The notes: generated from the letters alone by a model not told the origin. A stretch of 64,000 nt of DNA from JACVRW01 sp963821275 (GCA_963821275.1 CAWGDF010000011.1:186001-250000); one strand, 5' to 3'. Shown: positions 24,787-35,180, numbered from the stretch's first letter. Made by a program: numbers and translations.

Positions 24787-25683
24787 TCACGCGACCTTCA
24801 GGCCACGGCGGCCGAGCAGCATCTTGCTCGGCAGCCCGGCCACCAGCGGCTGCAGCGCCAGGGCAAGCTCGCGCGCGCTCGGCCGGTCGGCCGGGTCCTT
24901 CTCGAGGCAGGCGAGGATGGCGTCGGAGAGCTCCGCCGGGACCCGGCGGGGCCAGGGTCGCGGCTCCTCGGTCAGCTGCGGGAAACGGTCCTCCAAGGGA
25001 TCCTCGTCGTCACGCGATCGCGGCTTGCCGAAGGGCCGCTGCCCGGCCACCGCGTGATAGAGCGTGGCCCCGAGCCCCCATACGTCCGCGGCCGGCCCGA
25101 CGTCCCCCCGCGGCCGGCACTGCTCCGGAGGCATATAGGCGTTCGTGCCGATGTAGTCGCGCAGTCGCCGGGCACGCCTCACCGTCCGGGCCAGCGACAG
25201 ATCGATCACACGCGGGGGAAGGCCCATGATCAGGTTGTCGGGCTTGAGATCGAGGTGAACCCATCCCTCCAGATGCATGTGATGCAGGGCCGAGGCCACG
25301 TGCAGGCCCAGGGGCAGCACCTGCTGGAGCGGCAGCGGTCCGCCCCGCCTGATCAGCCGCCGGAGCGTCGGCCCCTCGAGGTGCTCCACCAGGACGTGCG
25401 GGTGGTCGCCCTCGAGGTGGCTGCCGAAGCCGCGCAGGATGACCGGATGGGCGAGCGCGGCCAGCGCCTCGGCCTCCCTCTCGAGCCCTCGCAGGACATC
25501 CTCGTCCTCGACCAGATTGGGCCGAACGAGCTTCGCGACCATGATCGCGAACAGGTGCTCGTCCCAGACCAGGCACACCTCGTAGCGGTGGCCTCCGCCG
25601 ATCGGCTTGAGCACGGTGCGCCCGGGGGCGATCTCGTGCCCCTCTGAAAAACCCCATGAGCGTGTGTCGGTCGCGGGCGCCAC
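24787..25683 (-). CDS. Serine/threonine protein kinase-like protein with variant motifs
   Basis: 298 aa, kinase domain only, no transmembrane sensor. The ATP-site lysine is probably K51 (MVAKL). The catalytic loop is HLDLKPDN (143-150; HLD instead of HRD). The metal-binding DFG is DLS (161-163). APE is PPEQ, and the G-loop is degenerate (GGGHRYEV). D145, K147, N150 and D161 persist, so activity is possible. Starts at GTG 25683 with AAGGG upstream. Lies upstream of the acidic anchored protein gene on the same strand, a conceivable substrate given its Ser/Thr-rich tail (inference). Confidence 0.8.
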   Translation of the reverse strand: MAPATDTRSWGFSEGHEIAPGRTVLKPIGGGHRYEVCLVWDEHLFAIMVAKLVRPNLVEDEDVLRGLEREAEALAALAHPVILRGFGSHLEGDHPHVLVEHLEGPTLRRLIRRGGPLPLQQVLPLGLHVASALHHMHLEGWVHLDLKPDNLIMGLPPRVIDLSLARTVRRARRLRDYIGTNAYMPPEQCRPRGDVGPAADVWGLGATLYHAVAGQRPFGKPRSRDDEDPLEDRFPQLTEEPRPWPRRVPAELSDAILACLEKDPADRPSARELALALQPLVAGLPSKMLLGRRGLKVA

Positions 25684-25725
25684 CTAGCCCTTCAACACGG
25701 GGGCGGCGCAGAAATCACGGAACCA

Positions 25726-26742
25726 CTACGGCGTGATGGCCACCATCCGCTCGATCGGCACCCGGGCGCGCTCGGCGACCGCCGGGTCGACCCTGACGAC
25801 GGGCTCGAGATCACGCAGCGCGTCGCGCAGCTTCGGCAGCGTGATCATCTTCATGTAGCGGCACACCGCCGCCCGGTTGGCGGGGATGAAGCGCTTTCCC
25901 GGGTTCTCCTGCTGGAGCGGGTGGAGCATGCCGGTCTCGGTGGCCACGATGAACTCGTCGGCCTGGGAGTCGCGGGCGAAGCTGAGCATCCCGCCGGTGG
26001 ACAGCATGTGCGTGCGCTCGCGGTCCACGTCGCCGGAGGCCACGTACTCCATCACCTGGGTCGTGCAGCCGCACTCGGGATGGATCAGGAACTCGGCGTC
26101 CGGATGCGCAGCGCGCACGTCCGTGATGTCGCCGGGCCGAATGCCGGCATGCACGTGGCACTCACCGTCCCAGACGTGCATCCGCCTGCCGGTCACCCGC
26201 TCCACGTAGGCGCCGAGCCACATGTCGGGCCCGAACAGGATCTCGGTGTCCTCGCCGTGCTCGCGGTAGATGTGCTCCACCACACCGACCGCGTTGGACG
26301 ACGTGCAGCAGTAGTCGGTCTCCGCCTTGACCTCGGCGGTCGTGTTCACGTACATCACGACGACGGCGCCCGGATGCTGCTCCTTCCAGGCTCGCAACGA
26401 GGCGGCGTCGATCGAGTCGGCCAGGGAGCAGCCGGCGTCGAGGTCGGGCAGCAGGACGGTCTTGCCCGGCGACAGGATCGAGGCGGTCTCGGCCATGAAG
26501 TGGACACCGCAGAACGCGATCACGTCCGCGTCCGTGTCCGCCGCGCGGCGTGACAGCCCGAGCGAATCACCCACGAAGTCGGCGACGTTCTGCACCTCGG
26601 GCACCTGGTAGTTGTGGGCCAGGATGACGGCGTTGCGCTCCTGCGCCAGTGCGCGCACCTCGCCCGCGACGCGTTCCACCTCCTCCGGGCTCAGGGCGTC
26701 GGCCGCCGCCGGTGAGAGAGTTGGGAGCTCGAGAGGCTTCAT
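25726..26742 (-). CDS. nadA: Quinolinate synthase A
   Basis: 338 aa [4Fe-4S] enzyme condensing iminoaspartate with dihydroxyacetone phosphate to quinolinate in NAD synthesis. NadA motifs are ILAHNYQVPEVQNVADFVGDS, FCGVHFMAETA, DLDAGCSLAD and HPECGCTTQV. The internal pseudo-repeat structure and three cluster cysteines are present. Divergent from a NrtR-type regulator 40 bp away. nadB, which supplies iminoaspartate, is not in the window. Confidence 0.95.
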   Translation of the reverse strand: MKPLELPTLSPAAADALSPEEVERVAGEVRALAQERNAVILAHNYQVPEVQNVADFVGDSLGLSRRAADTDADVIAFCGVHFMAETASILSPGKTVLLPDLDAGCSLADSIDAASLRAWKEQHPGAVVVMYVNTTAEVKAETDYCCTSSNAVGVVEHIYREHGEDTEILFGPDMWLGAYVERVTGRRMHVWDGECHVHAGIRPGDITDVRAAHPDAEFLIHPECGCTTQVMEYVASGDVDRERTHMLSTGGMLSFARDSQADEFIVATETGMLHPLQQENPGKRFIPANRAAVCRYMKMITLPKLRDALRDLEPVVRVDPAVAERARVPIERMVAITP

Positions 26743-26782
26743 GATCGATCCGTGGTGGGTTTATGCCTTATGATCGAAAACT
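26743..26782. promoter_or_regulatory. Divergent nadA / NrtR-type regulator promoter region
   Basis: A 40-bp AT-richer gap between two divergent starts. TGCCT and AGGCA halves flank it (about 26765-26796), with ATGAT/CTAT elements between. A NrtR operator here would fit family knowledge; the palindrome is imperfect. Confidence 0.35.
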
Positions 26783-27523
26783 ATGAGTAGGCAGGATACC
26801 AGAGTCTCCGACTATCAGTCGGAAACCACCCCGGAGCGGAGCCTGCCCACCCACGTCACGCTCGCCGCGGTGTTGCAGGTTCGGGACGGCTCGCTGTGCG
26901 CGCTGCTGTGGCAGCGGGCCAGAGAGCCCTATTCGGGCGCCTGGTCCCTGCCCGGCGGCTACCTGGATCAGGGCCGGACGCTCGAGCAGGCGATCCGCGC
27001 GCAGCTGGCCCGCAAGGTCGACGTGGCCGAGCTGTCGTGGCTGGAGCAGCTCGGGACGCGCAGCGGGCCCGAGCGGCATCCCGAGGAGTGGCAGCTGGCC
27101 ACGGCCTACCTCGGGCTGGTCCCGCAGGGCCTCGATCCGGGGCTGCCCGAGGACACCGAATGGCACCCGGTGGACCGCCTGCCGGCGCGGATGGCCTTCG
27201 ATCACGGGCCGATCGTCCTGGACGGGCGCGAGCGGCTGCGAGCAAAGCTCTCCTACACCAACATCGGCTTCGCCCTGGCGCCGGAGCGCTTCTCCATCTC
27301 CGAGCTGTGCTCCATCTACACAGCCGCCCTGGGCTACGCCGTCGACCCCACGAACTTGCGTCGCGTGCTCGAGCGCCGGGGCGTGCTCGAGGCCACGGGG
27401 GAGCGCCGCGCATCCGGTCCGGGCGGAGGCCGCCCGGCGGCGCTCTACCGCTTCCGCTCTCTCGACCTCGAGGTGACCGACCCCTTCGCGGTCCTGCGAC
27501 CGCCCGGCCGCTCCCGGTCCTGA
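26783..27523 (+). CDS. NrtR-type Nudix-domain transcriptional regulator
   Basis: 246 aa. N-terminal Nudix-like fold (about 20-145) in which the hydrolase box is degenerate: GGYLDQGRTLEQAIRAQLARKV lacks the REXXEE glutamates. A C-terminal winged-helix domain follows (FALAPERFSISELCSIYTAAL...DPTNLRRVLERRGVLEATG). This is the NrtR plan: a non-catalytic Nudix domain binds ADP-ribose or a related NAD metabolite, controlling NAD biosynthesis genes. The position, between divergent nadA and convergent nadC, supports this. Confidence 0.85.
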   Translation: MSRQDTRVSDYQSETTPERSLPTHVTLAAVLQVRDGSLCALLWQRAREPYSGAWSLPGGYLDQGRTLEQAIRAQLARKVDVAELSWLEQLGTRSGPERHPEEWQLATAYLGLVPQGLDPGLPEDTEWHPVDRLPARMAFDHGPIVLDGRERLRAKLSYTNIGFALAPERFSISELCSIYTAALGYAVDPTNLRRVLERRGVLEATGERRASGPGGGRPAALYRFRSLDLEVTDPFAVLRPPGRSRS

Positions 27524-27526
27524 CGC

Positions 27527-28345
27527 TCAGGCCGGCTCGAGCAGAAGGCTCACGTCGAGCGCCGGCGCGGAGTGGGTCAACGCGCCGACGCTGATGAAGT
27601 CCACGCCGCTGTCCGCCACCGCGCGCACCGTGTCGAGGGTGATTCCTCCCGACGCCTCGAGCGTGGCCCGGCCCGCGACAAGCTCGACCGCCTCGCGCAG
27701 CTCTTCGCCTGACATGTTGTCGAGGAGCAGCCGCGTCACCCCGGCCGCCAGCGCCTCCTCGACCTCCGCCAGCGTCGCGCACTCCACCTCGACCGGGATC
27801 CCCTCGGGCGCGTTCGCCAGGGCGCGCCGCGAGGCCTCCCCCACCCGGCCGGCCAGCGTGGAGTGGTTCTCCTTGACCAGGATGGCGTCGTACAGCCCGG
27901 CCCGGTGGCTCGTGCCGCCGCCGGCCAGCACGGCCTCCTTCTCCAGCGCCCGCAGACCCGGCGTGGTCTTGCGCGTGTCGAGAATCCGCACGCCCGTGCC
28001 GGCGACCGCTCGCACGTAGCGGGCGGTGAGCGTGGCCACGCCGGAGAGCCGCCCCAGGAAGTTGAGCGCGACCCGCTCCGCGCGCAAGATCGCTGCGGCG
28101 TCGCCCTCCACCTCAGCCAGGAGACCGGGCTCGCGCCACTCCCCTTCGGCGGTGTGCTGTGTCCACTCGAGCTCGGGACCGGTGCGCAGGAAGACCGCCG
28201 CGGCCAGCGCCAGGCCGGCCGGGACGCCGGGCTCCTTTTGCTCGATCCGCGCGTGCGCGCGGGCGCCGGCCGGTACGACCGCCATGGTCGTGAGATCACC
28301 CTCGCCGACGTCCTCCGCGAGCGCGCGCTCGATCAGCTCGATCAT
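27527..28345 (-). CDS. nadC: Nicotinate-nucleotide pyrophosphorylase (quinolinate phosphoribosyltransferase)
   Basis: 272 aa. Converts quinolinate and PRPP to nicotinate mononucleotide. Conserved elements are EDVGEGDLTT, RAERVALNFLGRLSGVAT, ILDTRKTTPGLRALEKEAV, GGGTSHRAGLYDAILVKENH and LEASGGI followed by ISVGALTHSAPALDVSL. Convergent with the NrtR-type gene, 3 bp apart. Confidence 0.95.
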   Translation of the reverse strand: MIELIERALAEDVGEGDLTTMAVVPAGARAHARIEQKEPGVPAGLALAAAVFLRTGPELEWTQHTAEGEWREPGLLAEVEGDAAAILRAERVALNFLGRLSGVATLTARYVRAVAGTGVRILDTRKTTPGLRALEKEAVLAGGGTSHRAGLYDAILVKENHSTLAGRVGEASRRALANAPEGIPVEVECATLAEVEEALAAGVTRLLLDNMSGEELREAVELVAGRATLEASGGITLDTVRAVADSGVDFISVGALTHSAPALDVSLLLEPA

Positions 28346-28391
28346 GGCCCGGGAGGCTACGCGAGGGCCGCGTAGCTGCGATTGTGGGCGG

Positions 28392-29456
28392 ATGAGCGGT
28401 GCGCGAAGGCCGCTTCAGGTCGTCCGCGAGCTGTTCCGAAGCCGCCCGGACCCCTACGAGGGAGCCTCGCTGGAGGCCTCCCGCCGCGCCGTTGCCGCGG
28501 TGCTGGGCCTCACCTCGTTGCTCACGCTCGTCTTCCTTCCTCTGGAGCCTGTCGACGAGCAGATCGGCTGGGCCGGCTACCCGATCGCGGGCGCCCTGGT
28601 GGCGGCCGGCGTAGCCGGGACCGTCCTGCTGCTCAGGGCCTCACCGTCGTTCGACAACCTGCTGGCCGTGGCCAGCGCCGGCATCGCCGCCATCGCACTG
28701 CTGAACTGGCTGGCGGCGGGCGCCTCCTCGGCGTACGAGGACCTCTACGTGCTCTGGCTCGGGGCGGCGGCCGTACAGCCCCCGCGGCGCGCCCTTGCCG
28801 TGCTCGCGGGGATGCTCGCGCTCCTCGCCCTCCCGCTGGCCTACCAGGGGACCGACGCCGAGGTGGTCGGCGACCTCGTTGCCGAGGCGCTGCTGCTGAT
28901 CGTGCTGGGCCTGATCCTCATCACCTTCCTGCAGTTCGTGCGCCGCGAGCGCGCCGGGTTGCAGACGGGCGCCGAGGTGGCCCGCCGTCTCGCGGGCGTG
29001 GACGCCCTCACCGGGCTGGGCAACCGCCGCGCGTTCGACGAGGCCCTGACCGCCGAGGCCGCGCGCTCCGCCCGCGAGCACAGGCCGCTCAGCATCGGCC
29101 TGCTGGACGTGGACGGCCTCAAGCGCATCAACGACCGCTTCGGCCACCTCGAAGGGGACCGCTGCCTGCGCGACATCGCCCGCCTTGCCGAGGGCTCGGT
29201 CCGCAGCAGCGATCGCTGCTTCCGCTGGGGAGGAGACGAGTTCGTGGTGATGCTGCCGGGAAGCGACCGGCCGGCCGCCGAGGAGGTGCTGCGCCGCATG
29301 ACCGCCAACGTGACCGAGCACTGCAAGACGCCCGACGGCAGCGGCCTGGAGCTCACCTGGGCGACGGCCGAGCTTGCGGCGGGCGCCGGCCCCGAGGAGG
29401 TGCTGGCTGCCGCCGACGTCGCGCTGCTGGAGCGCAAGACCGAGAAGCGGCGCTAG
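28392..29456 (+). CDS. Membrane GGDEF-domain diguanylate cyclase
   Basis: 354 aa. Five to six transmembrane helices (about 30-190) serve as an uncharacterised sensor. A GGDEF domain follows: DALTGLGNRRAF, LDVDGLKRINDRFGHLEGD and an intact RWGGDEFVVM active site. Predicted to make cyclic di-GMP. No EAL domain or PilZ neighbour. The inhibitory RxxD site is not obvious. Divergent from nadC. Confidence 0.9.
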   Translation: MSGARRPLQVVRELFRSRPDPYEGASLEASRRAVAAVLGLTSLLTLVFLPLEPVDEQIGWAGYPIAGALVAAGVAGTVLLLRASPSFDNLLAVASAGIAAIALLNWLAAGASSAYEDLYVLWLGAAAVQPPRRALAVLAGMLALLALPLAYQGTDAEVVGDLVAEALLLIVLGLILITFLQFVRRERAGLQTGAEVARRLAGVDALTGLGNRRAFDEALTAEAARSAREHRPLSIGLLDVDGLKRINDRFGHLEGDRCLRDIARLAEGSVRSSDRCFRWGGDEFVVMLPGSDRPAAEEVLRRMTANVTEHCKTPDGSGLELTWATAELAAGAGPEEVLAAADVALLERKTEKRR

Positions 29457-29512
29457 CGGAACCGCTCTCCCCTCTCGCTTGTAGACGCTGAGAGCGAGCG
29501 GAGGAGGACGAG

Positions 29513-30040
29513 ATGACGAGCAGGCTCACACGAGCACTGATCGGGATGCTGGCGCTCGCCAGCGCAGCGCCGGCAGCGGCAAGCGCCGGCGGGTGGGCGA
29601 CCGTGGGGCTCGAGCCGCCGCCCGACCGGATCCGGTCGGGTGAGCCCTGGTCGGCCACGATCACCGTGCTGCAACACGCCCGAACCCCGCTCGAGGGCAT
29701 CCATCCGGCGCTGACGATCCGCGAGGCCGGCGGGGCCGTGCGCCGCTTCCAGGCGAGGCCCACCTCCGAGCCTGGGGTCTACCGGGCCCGCGTGGTCTTC
29801 CCCTCGGGCGGCTCGTGGCGTTACGTGGTGGACGACGACTTCTCGGCCCGGCACCCCTTCGGTCCCATCGAGATCCGACAGGGCACGACCGCCCCTGTGC
29901 CCGCCGCGTCCAGCGGCGCGGACGCGTCGCAGACCGGACGGCCCGGTCCCGCGATGGTTGGCCTTCTCACCGCGGCCGTGCTGCTCGTGCTCTGGGTGTT
30001 CGCGCTGGCGCGGCGGCGCGCCCGCCCGGCGCCGGGCTGA
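29513..30040 (+). CDS. Secreted, membrane-tethered beta-sandwich protein
   Basis: 175 aa. Signal peptide (ALIGMLALASAAPAAASA), an FixH/YtkA-like or Ig-like domain (WSATITVLQHARTPLEGIHPALTIREAGG...GVYRARVVFPSGGSWRYVVDD), a short linker, and a C-terminal transmembrane helix with an Arg-rich stop-transfer. Comparable proteins sit beside copper or cytochrome oxidase genes, but none adjoin here. Function unknown. Confidence 0.65.
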   Translation: MTSRLTRALIGMLALASAAPAAASAGGWATVGLEPPPDRIRSGEPWSATITVLQHARTPLEGIHPALTIREAGGAVRRFQARPTSEPGVYRARVVFPSGGSWRYVVDDDFSARHPFGPIEIRQGTTAPVPAASSGADASQTGRPGPAMVGLLTAAVLLVLWVFALARRRARPAPG

Positions 30041-30047
30041 GCCCGGC

Positions 30048-32003
<1,956 letters not shown>

Positions 32004-32043
32004 CCCCAATTGATCGTAGCCAGCCCGTTTATCGTTCGTGTGT

Positions 32044-32394
32044 ATGAGGCAGCAGCTGCGACCGCTCTTCGATCAGGTCGTGATCAAGGAGCTCGACCCC
32101 GATCGCGTGCGCCGCTCGGGACTTGTGCTCCCTCCCGGCGAGCACGAGACGCCGCCCCAGCAGGGGATCGTGCTGGCGGTGGGTCCCGGCCTCGACTGGT
32201 GGGCGAGCGTAGGGGTGAAGATGCCGGTGAAGCCCGGCGACCACGTCGTCTTCCCCGGCTCCGCCGGCGTCTGGGTGGAGGTCGAGGAGGAGCGCCTGCT
32301 CGTCTGCAGGGTGGGTCAGCTGCTGGGGGTCCTCGAGGAGGTCGCGGACCAGAGCGGGGGCGCGCTGCCGGCTCTCGAGGAGGAGGACTCCTAG
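32044..32394 (+). CDS. GroES/Cpn10-like co-chaperonin
   Basis: 116 aa. The chaperonin-10 fold is recognisable: LRPLFDQVVIKELDPDRVRRSGLVLPP, QQGIVLAVGPG, VKPGDHVVFPG and a C-terminal EERLLVCRV. It diverges in the mobile-loop/roof part and carries an acidic tail. No groEL is adjacent, so this is an orphan paralog. GTG at 32038 is an alternative start. Its TAG is followed directly by a palindromic element. Confidence 0.8.
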   Translation: MRQQLRPLFDQVVIKELDPDRVRRSGLVLPPGEHETPPQQGIVLAVGPGLDWWASVGVKMPVKPGDHVVFPGSAGVWVEVEEERLLVCRVGQLLGVLEEVADQSGGALPALEEEDS

Positions 32395-32427
32395 CCGCAA
32401 GCAGCCGGCTCGGCCGGCTGCGCGCGG
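32395..32427. repeat. 33-nt palindromic intergenic element, copy 3
   Basis: Begins with CCGCAAGC at the base after the TAG stop of the GroES-like gene: the same stop-codon junction as copy 1, on the opposite strand. Confidence 0.85.
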
Positions 32428-32438
32428 TTGGCTTACAT

Positions 32439-32471
32439 CGGCAAGCAGCCGGCTCGGCCGGCTGCGTGCGG
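32439..32471. repeat. 33-nt palindromic intergenic element, copy 4
   Basis: Second copy in the same orientation 11 bp after copy 3, with two substitutions. Together they fill the gap between the convergent GroES-like and secreted-protein genes. Confidence 0.85.
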
Positions 32472-32492
32472 CTCCTTTCCGAGCCCGCGGCC

Positions 32493-32966
32493 CTAGTCGA
32501 TCACGAACCCCACGGTAGCCCGCGTGACCCGCCCGTTGCGCACGAAGAAGGTCGTCACGCGCTGGCCTGGGAGACCCTGGCCGACCTGGCAGAGGCGGAG
32601 GCCCGGGAAGGCCTGGCAGGACACGCCTGGCACGCGGTTCTGCACCGCCGCGAGGGTGGAGCGAACGCCCACGCCGCGGATGGTGCGGTCGCCGAGGCCA
32701 CGGGTCGTCACCGCGGTGACCCGGTTGCCGCTCTGGAAAGTGACGGTGATACGGCCGCGGTAGCGGAACTCGGTGAACGGCCCGAAGTCGTTGGTGCCGT
32801 TGACGATGCGGTTCGGGTTGCCGAGGGCGTTTCGAACCTGCGCCTTCGTGTTGCCGAGGCGGGCCCCGGCGATGCCGCGGTTGATCTGGATCAGCGCACT
32901 TGCCGACACAGGCACCAGCAGCGAGACGGCCACGACTGCGATGAGCGTGGAGACCAGGCGCTTCAT
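32493..32966 (-). CDS. Secreted small protein with BamE/SmpA-like motif
   Basis: 157 aa. Signal peptide (LVSTLIAVVAVSLLVPVSASA). The mature protein opens with GIAGARLGNTKAQVRNALGNPNRIVNG, resembling the G-M-T-x2-V-x3-L-G-x-P signature of BamE/SmpA-like folds, followed by beta strands and a Cys pair (VSCQAFPGLRLCQV). A BamE role is unlikely in a monoderm; this is probably a cell-surface protein of the same fold. Function unknown. Confidence 0.65.
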   Translation of the reverse strand: MKRLVSTLIAVVAVSLLVPVSASALIQINRGIAGARLGNTKAQVRNALGNPNRIVNGTNDFGPFTEFRYRGRITVTFQSGNRVTAVTTRGLGDRTIRGVGVRSTLAAVQNRVPGVSCQAFPGLRLCQVGQGLPGQRVTTFFVRNGRVTRATVGFVID

Positions 32967-33025
32967 GGGCGCTCCCTTCGATTAAGGGGTTGCGAGCGGG
33001 GCGAGCCTATCCCACACATTGGGGC

Positions 33026-34831
33026 TCAGCCCGCCCGGTAGACGAGTGAGTTTGCGATCCGCCGGGCAACGTGCTGGGCGCGGGCGAAATCACCGCCCCC
33101 GGCCAGCACCGCGTAGCCGGCGTTCCGCTGCGTGTCGTTGATGATGTAGTCGACGCATCTCACGCCCTGGCACAAGGGCTCGATGCTCTCGGCCGAGGCG
33201 TATCGGGTCGCCGACCCGAACGCCGGATGGAGCACGGTCTGCTTGGACTCGTAGTCGGAGTGGAACGCCGCCGGCTCCTTGGGCGTGTAGTCGATCAGGG
33301 CGAACAGCCGTCCGGGTCCCTGGATCACCGCGCGGTAGCGCCGCCCCGCGACCTCCTCGCTCTCGACCGGCGCCGACCAGCCGGCCCCGCGGGGCACGGT
33401 CGCGCTGTAACCCCCGAACCACGGCGCGTACGCGCGCCACGTGGGCTCGGGTGGGGGCGTGGGCTTCGGTGGGGGCGTGGGCGTGGGGCCCGGGGGATCC
33501 GAGCGCGGAGGATCGGTTATCGGCGGGTCGCCGCCACCACCGTTCAGCGCCAGCGCCGCCGTGCCACCGGCGAGCGCCAGGGCGGCGACCACGGCCAGCA
33601 CCGCGGCGATGCGGCGCCCGCGGCGGGCCGGAGGCGTGGAAGCGGCCGGGGGCGGCGTCTCCGGCGGCGGGGGCTCCTCCGCCCCCGCCGGCGGGATGTC
33701 GCGAAGTTCGGGCGCTTCGACCGAGTCGACGTCGAAGAGCCGGGCGTCCGCCCCGCGGAGGTAGAGGACCGGCGTGCCGAACTCGATCTCATGGCCGGCC
33801 GCGAAGATGGCCTTGCGCGCCTGGGCCAGGGCGGCGTCCACCGGAAAGCCCTGGGCGAGGGCTCTGTAGAGGCGCTCGGAGAAGCGGATGGCGGCATCGT
33901 CGGTGATCTCGAACTGCATGCCGATCACCGCGGGGATGCCGCACTCCAGCAGGCTCGAGGCCACGCCGGAGAAGGGGTCGACGTGCGACGTCCGCGCTCC
34001 CTCGCACGAGTTGAGGACCGCGAGCCTGAGGCTGCGCTCGTCGTGCAGCAGCGAGCCCAGCTCCTCGCCGGTGACCTCGTGCGTGTCCCCGTCGGCGCCT
34101 TCGAGGAGCAGGATGCCGCCCTGCGTGCGCTCGTCGTAGGCCCCGTGCCCGACGTAGTGGAGCACGTGCTGCTCGTCCGAGTCCGCGATCCTGCGCTCGA
34201 GCTCGCTCAGCGTCGCGGGCTCCAGCCACTCGATCCGCACCATGCCGGAAGCCCGGAGCGGGCCCAGCGCGTGCTCGAGCTTCTCGCGCTCCTCGGCAAC
34301 GTCGAGGTGATCCAGGCCGCGGGGGCTGCTGACCAGCCCGAGCACCCGCAGGGGAAGCGTGACCTTGCGCGGAGCACGGACCGTCGTGAGATCGAGCGAG
34401 CGGACCAGCGGCGTGTAGATCGACTGGGACAGAAAGGAGGGCCGCTCGTAGAGGAACTCCCACGGGATCTCCATCAGCTCAGGGACGCCCGTCAGATAGA
34501 GCGTCACCCGCAGGCCGCGGTCGTTGGAGTCCGCCAGGCGCCGGGCTCCGAGGTAGACCTCGCGCACGTCGCCGTGGAGCAGGGCCCGGCTGAGCTCCGT
34601 CCCGAAGCGCCGTGCCTCCTCCATCTGGGAGGAGCGATAGGTGCGCACGTTGCGGCGCGGGAGCCCGACCCGCAGCACGAAGTTGTCGAGCTCGGTCTGG
34701 GTGAAGGGCGTCGCGAAGGTCCCCTCCGCGGTGCTCCCGTCGGCGGCGAAGGCCACGACATGGTAGGAGTCGCCCGTGCCCCGCTCGATGCGCAGCTTGA
34801 GCTCGTCGTAGTCGGGAATCCGTCCCGCCAT
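33026..34831 (-). CDS. Membrane-anchored CHAT-domain (caspase-like) protease
   Basis: 601 aa. An N-terminal domain (1-115) leads into a CHAT peptidase domain (about 115-370) with the His-Cys dyad visible at H229 (HYVGHG) and C276 (LNSCEGA), plus a SLLECGIPAVIGMQFEI core. A Pro-rich stretch, one transmembrane helix (407-430), another Pro/Thr-rich spacer (432-463) and a ~135-residue C-terminal domain with a Cys pair (C554, C559) follow. The topology predicts protease inside and sensor-like domain outside. The start overlaps the stop of the Trypco1-type gene (TGATG), so the two are coupled. CHAT proteases are effectors in several immune and cell-death systems. Confidence 0.87.
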   Translation of the reverse strand: MAGRIPDYDELKLRIERGTGDSYHVVAFAADGSTAEGTFATPFTQTELDNFVLRVGLPRRNVRTYRSSQMEEARRFGTELSRALLHGDVREVYLGARRLADSNDRGLRVTLYLTGVPELMEIPWEFLYERPSFLSQSIYTPLVRSLDLTTVRAPRKVTLPLRVLGLVSSPRGLDHLDVAEEREKLEHALGPLRASGMVRIEWLEPATLSELERRIADSDEQHVLHYVGHGAYDERTQGGILLLEGADGDTHEVTGEELGSLLHDERSLRLAVLNSCEGARTSHVDPFSGVASSLLECGIPAVIGMQFEITDDAAIRFSERLYRALAQGFPVDAALAQARKAIFAAGHEIEFGTPVLYLRGADARLFDVDSVEAPELRDIPPAGAEEPPPPETPPPAASTPPARRGRRIAAVLAVVAALALAGGTAALALNGGGGDPPITDPPRSDPPGPTPTPPPKPTPPPEPTWRAYAPWFGGYSATVPRGAGWSAPVESEEVAGRRYRAVIQGPGRLFALIDYTPKEPAAFHSDYESKQTVLHPAFGSATRYASAESIEPLCQGVRCVDYIINDTQRNAGYAVLAGGGDFARAQHVARRIANSLVYRAG

Positions 34832-35154
34832 CAGGGCTGCCCTCGCGACCAGCGCAGCGCGACCCGGAAGTTGGCCTCACCGCCGGAGCGGGCGATGATC
34901 ACGTTCGCGTCGGCCGAGAGCTTCACGGCGAACTCGACCTCGACCTGTTCGGGCCAGTCCGCGGACGATCGGAGCTCGGAGACGACGCCGTGGACCGCGG
35001 GGCCGACCCGGCCGAGCACCTGCTCGAGGCTCTCGCCCGCCTTGGTGGCGAGCTCGCCCGTCCCGCCCCCACGCGTCGCCGGGCGCGAAGCGCCGTCCAC
35101 CTCTACGAGCACCGTCCCGCCCTTCCGGAGGTCGAACTCGACCAGCTGAGTCAT
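34831..35154 (-). CDS. CU044_2847 / Trypco1-type small protein
   Basis: 107 aa. Matches, from memory of the family, the trypsin-co-occurring domain 1 (CU044_2847): an N-terminal strand pair LVEFDLRKGGTVLVEVD, then VEVEFAVKLSADANVIIARSGGEANFRVALRW at the C-terminus. Such proteins accompany trypsin-, caspase/CHAT- and TPR-containing conflict systems as a probable regulatory or adaptor part. Translationally coupled to the CHAT protease. Also predicted to share its upstream dyad and leader hairpin. Confidence 0.8.
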   Translation of the reverse strand: MTQLVEFDLRKGGTVLVEVDGASRPATRGGGTGELATKAGESLEQVLGRVGPAVHGVVSELRSSADWPEQVEVEFAVKLSADANVIIARSGGEANFRVALRWSRGQP

Positions 35155-35180
35155 TGGGGGCCGCCTTCCGTTGCGAGCCG

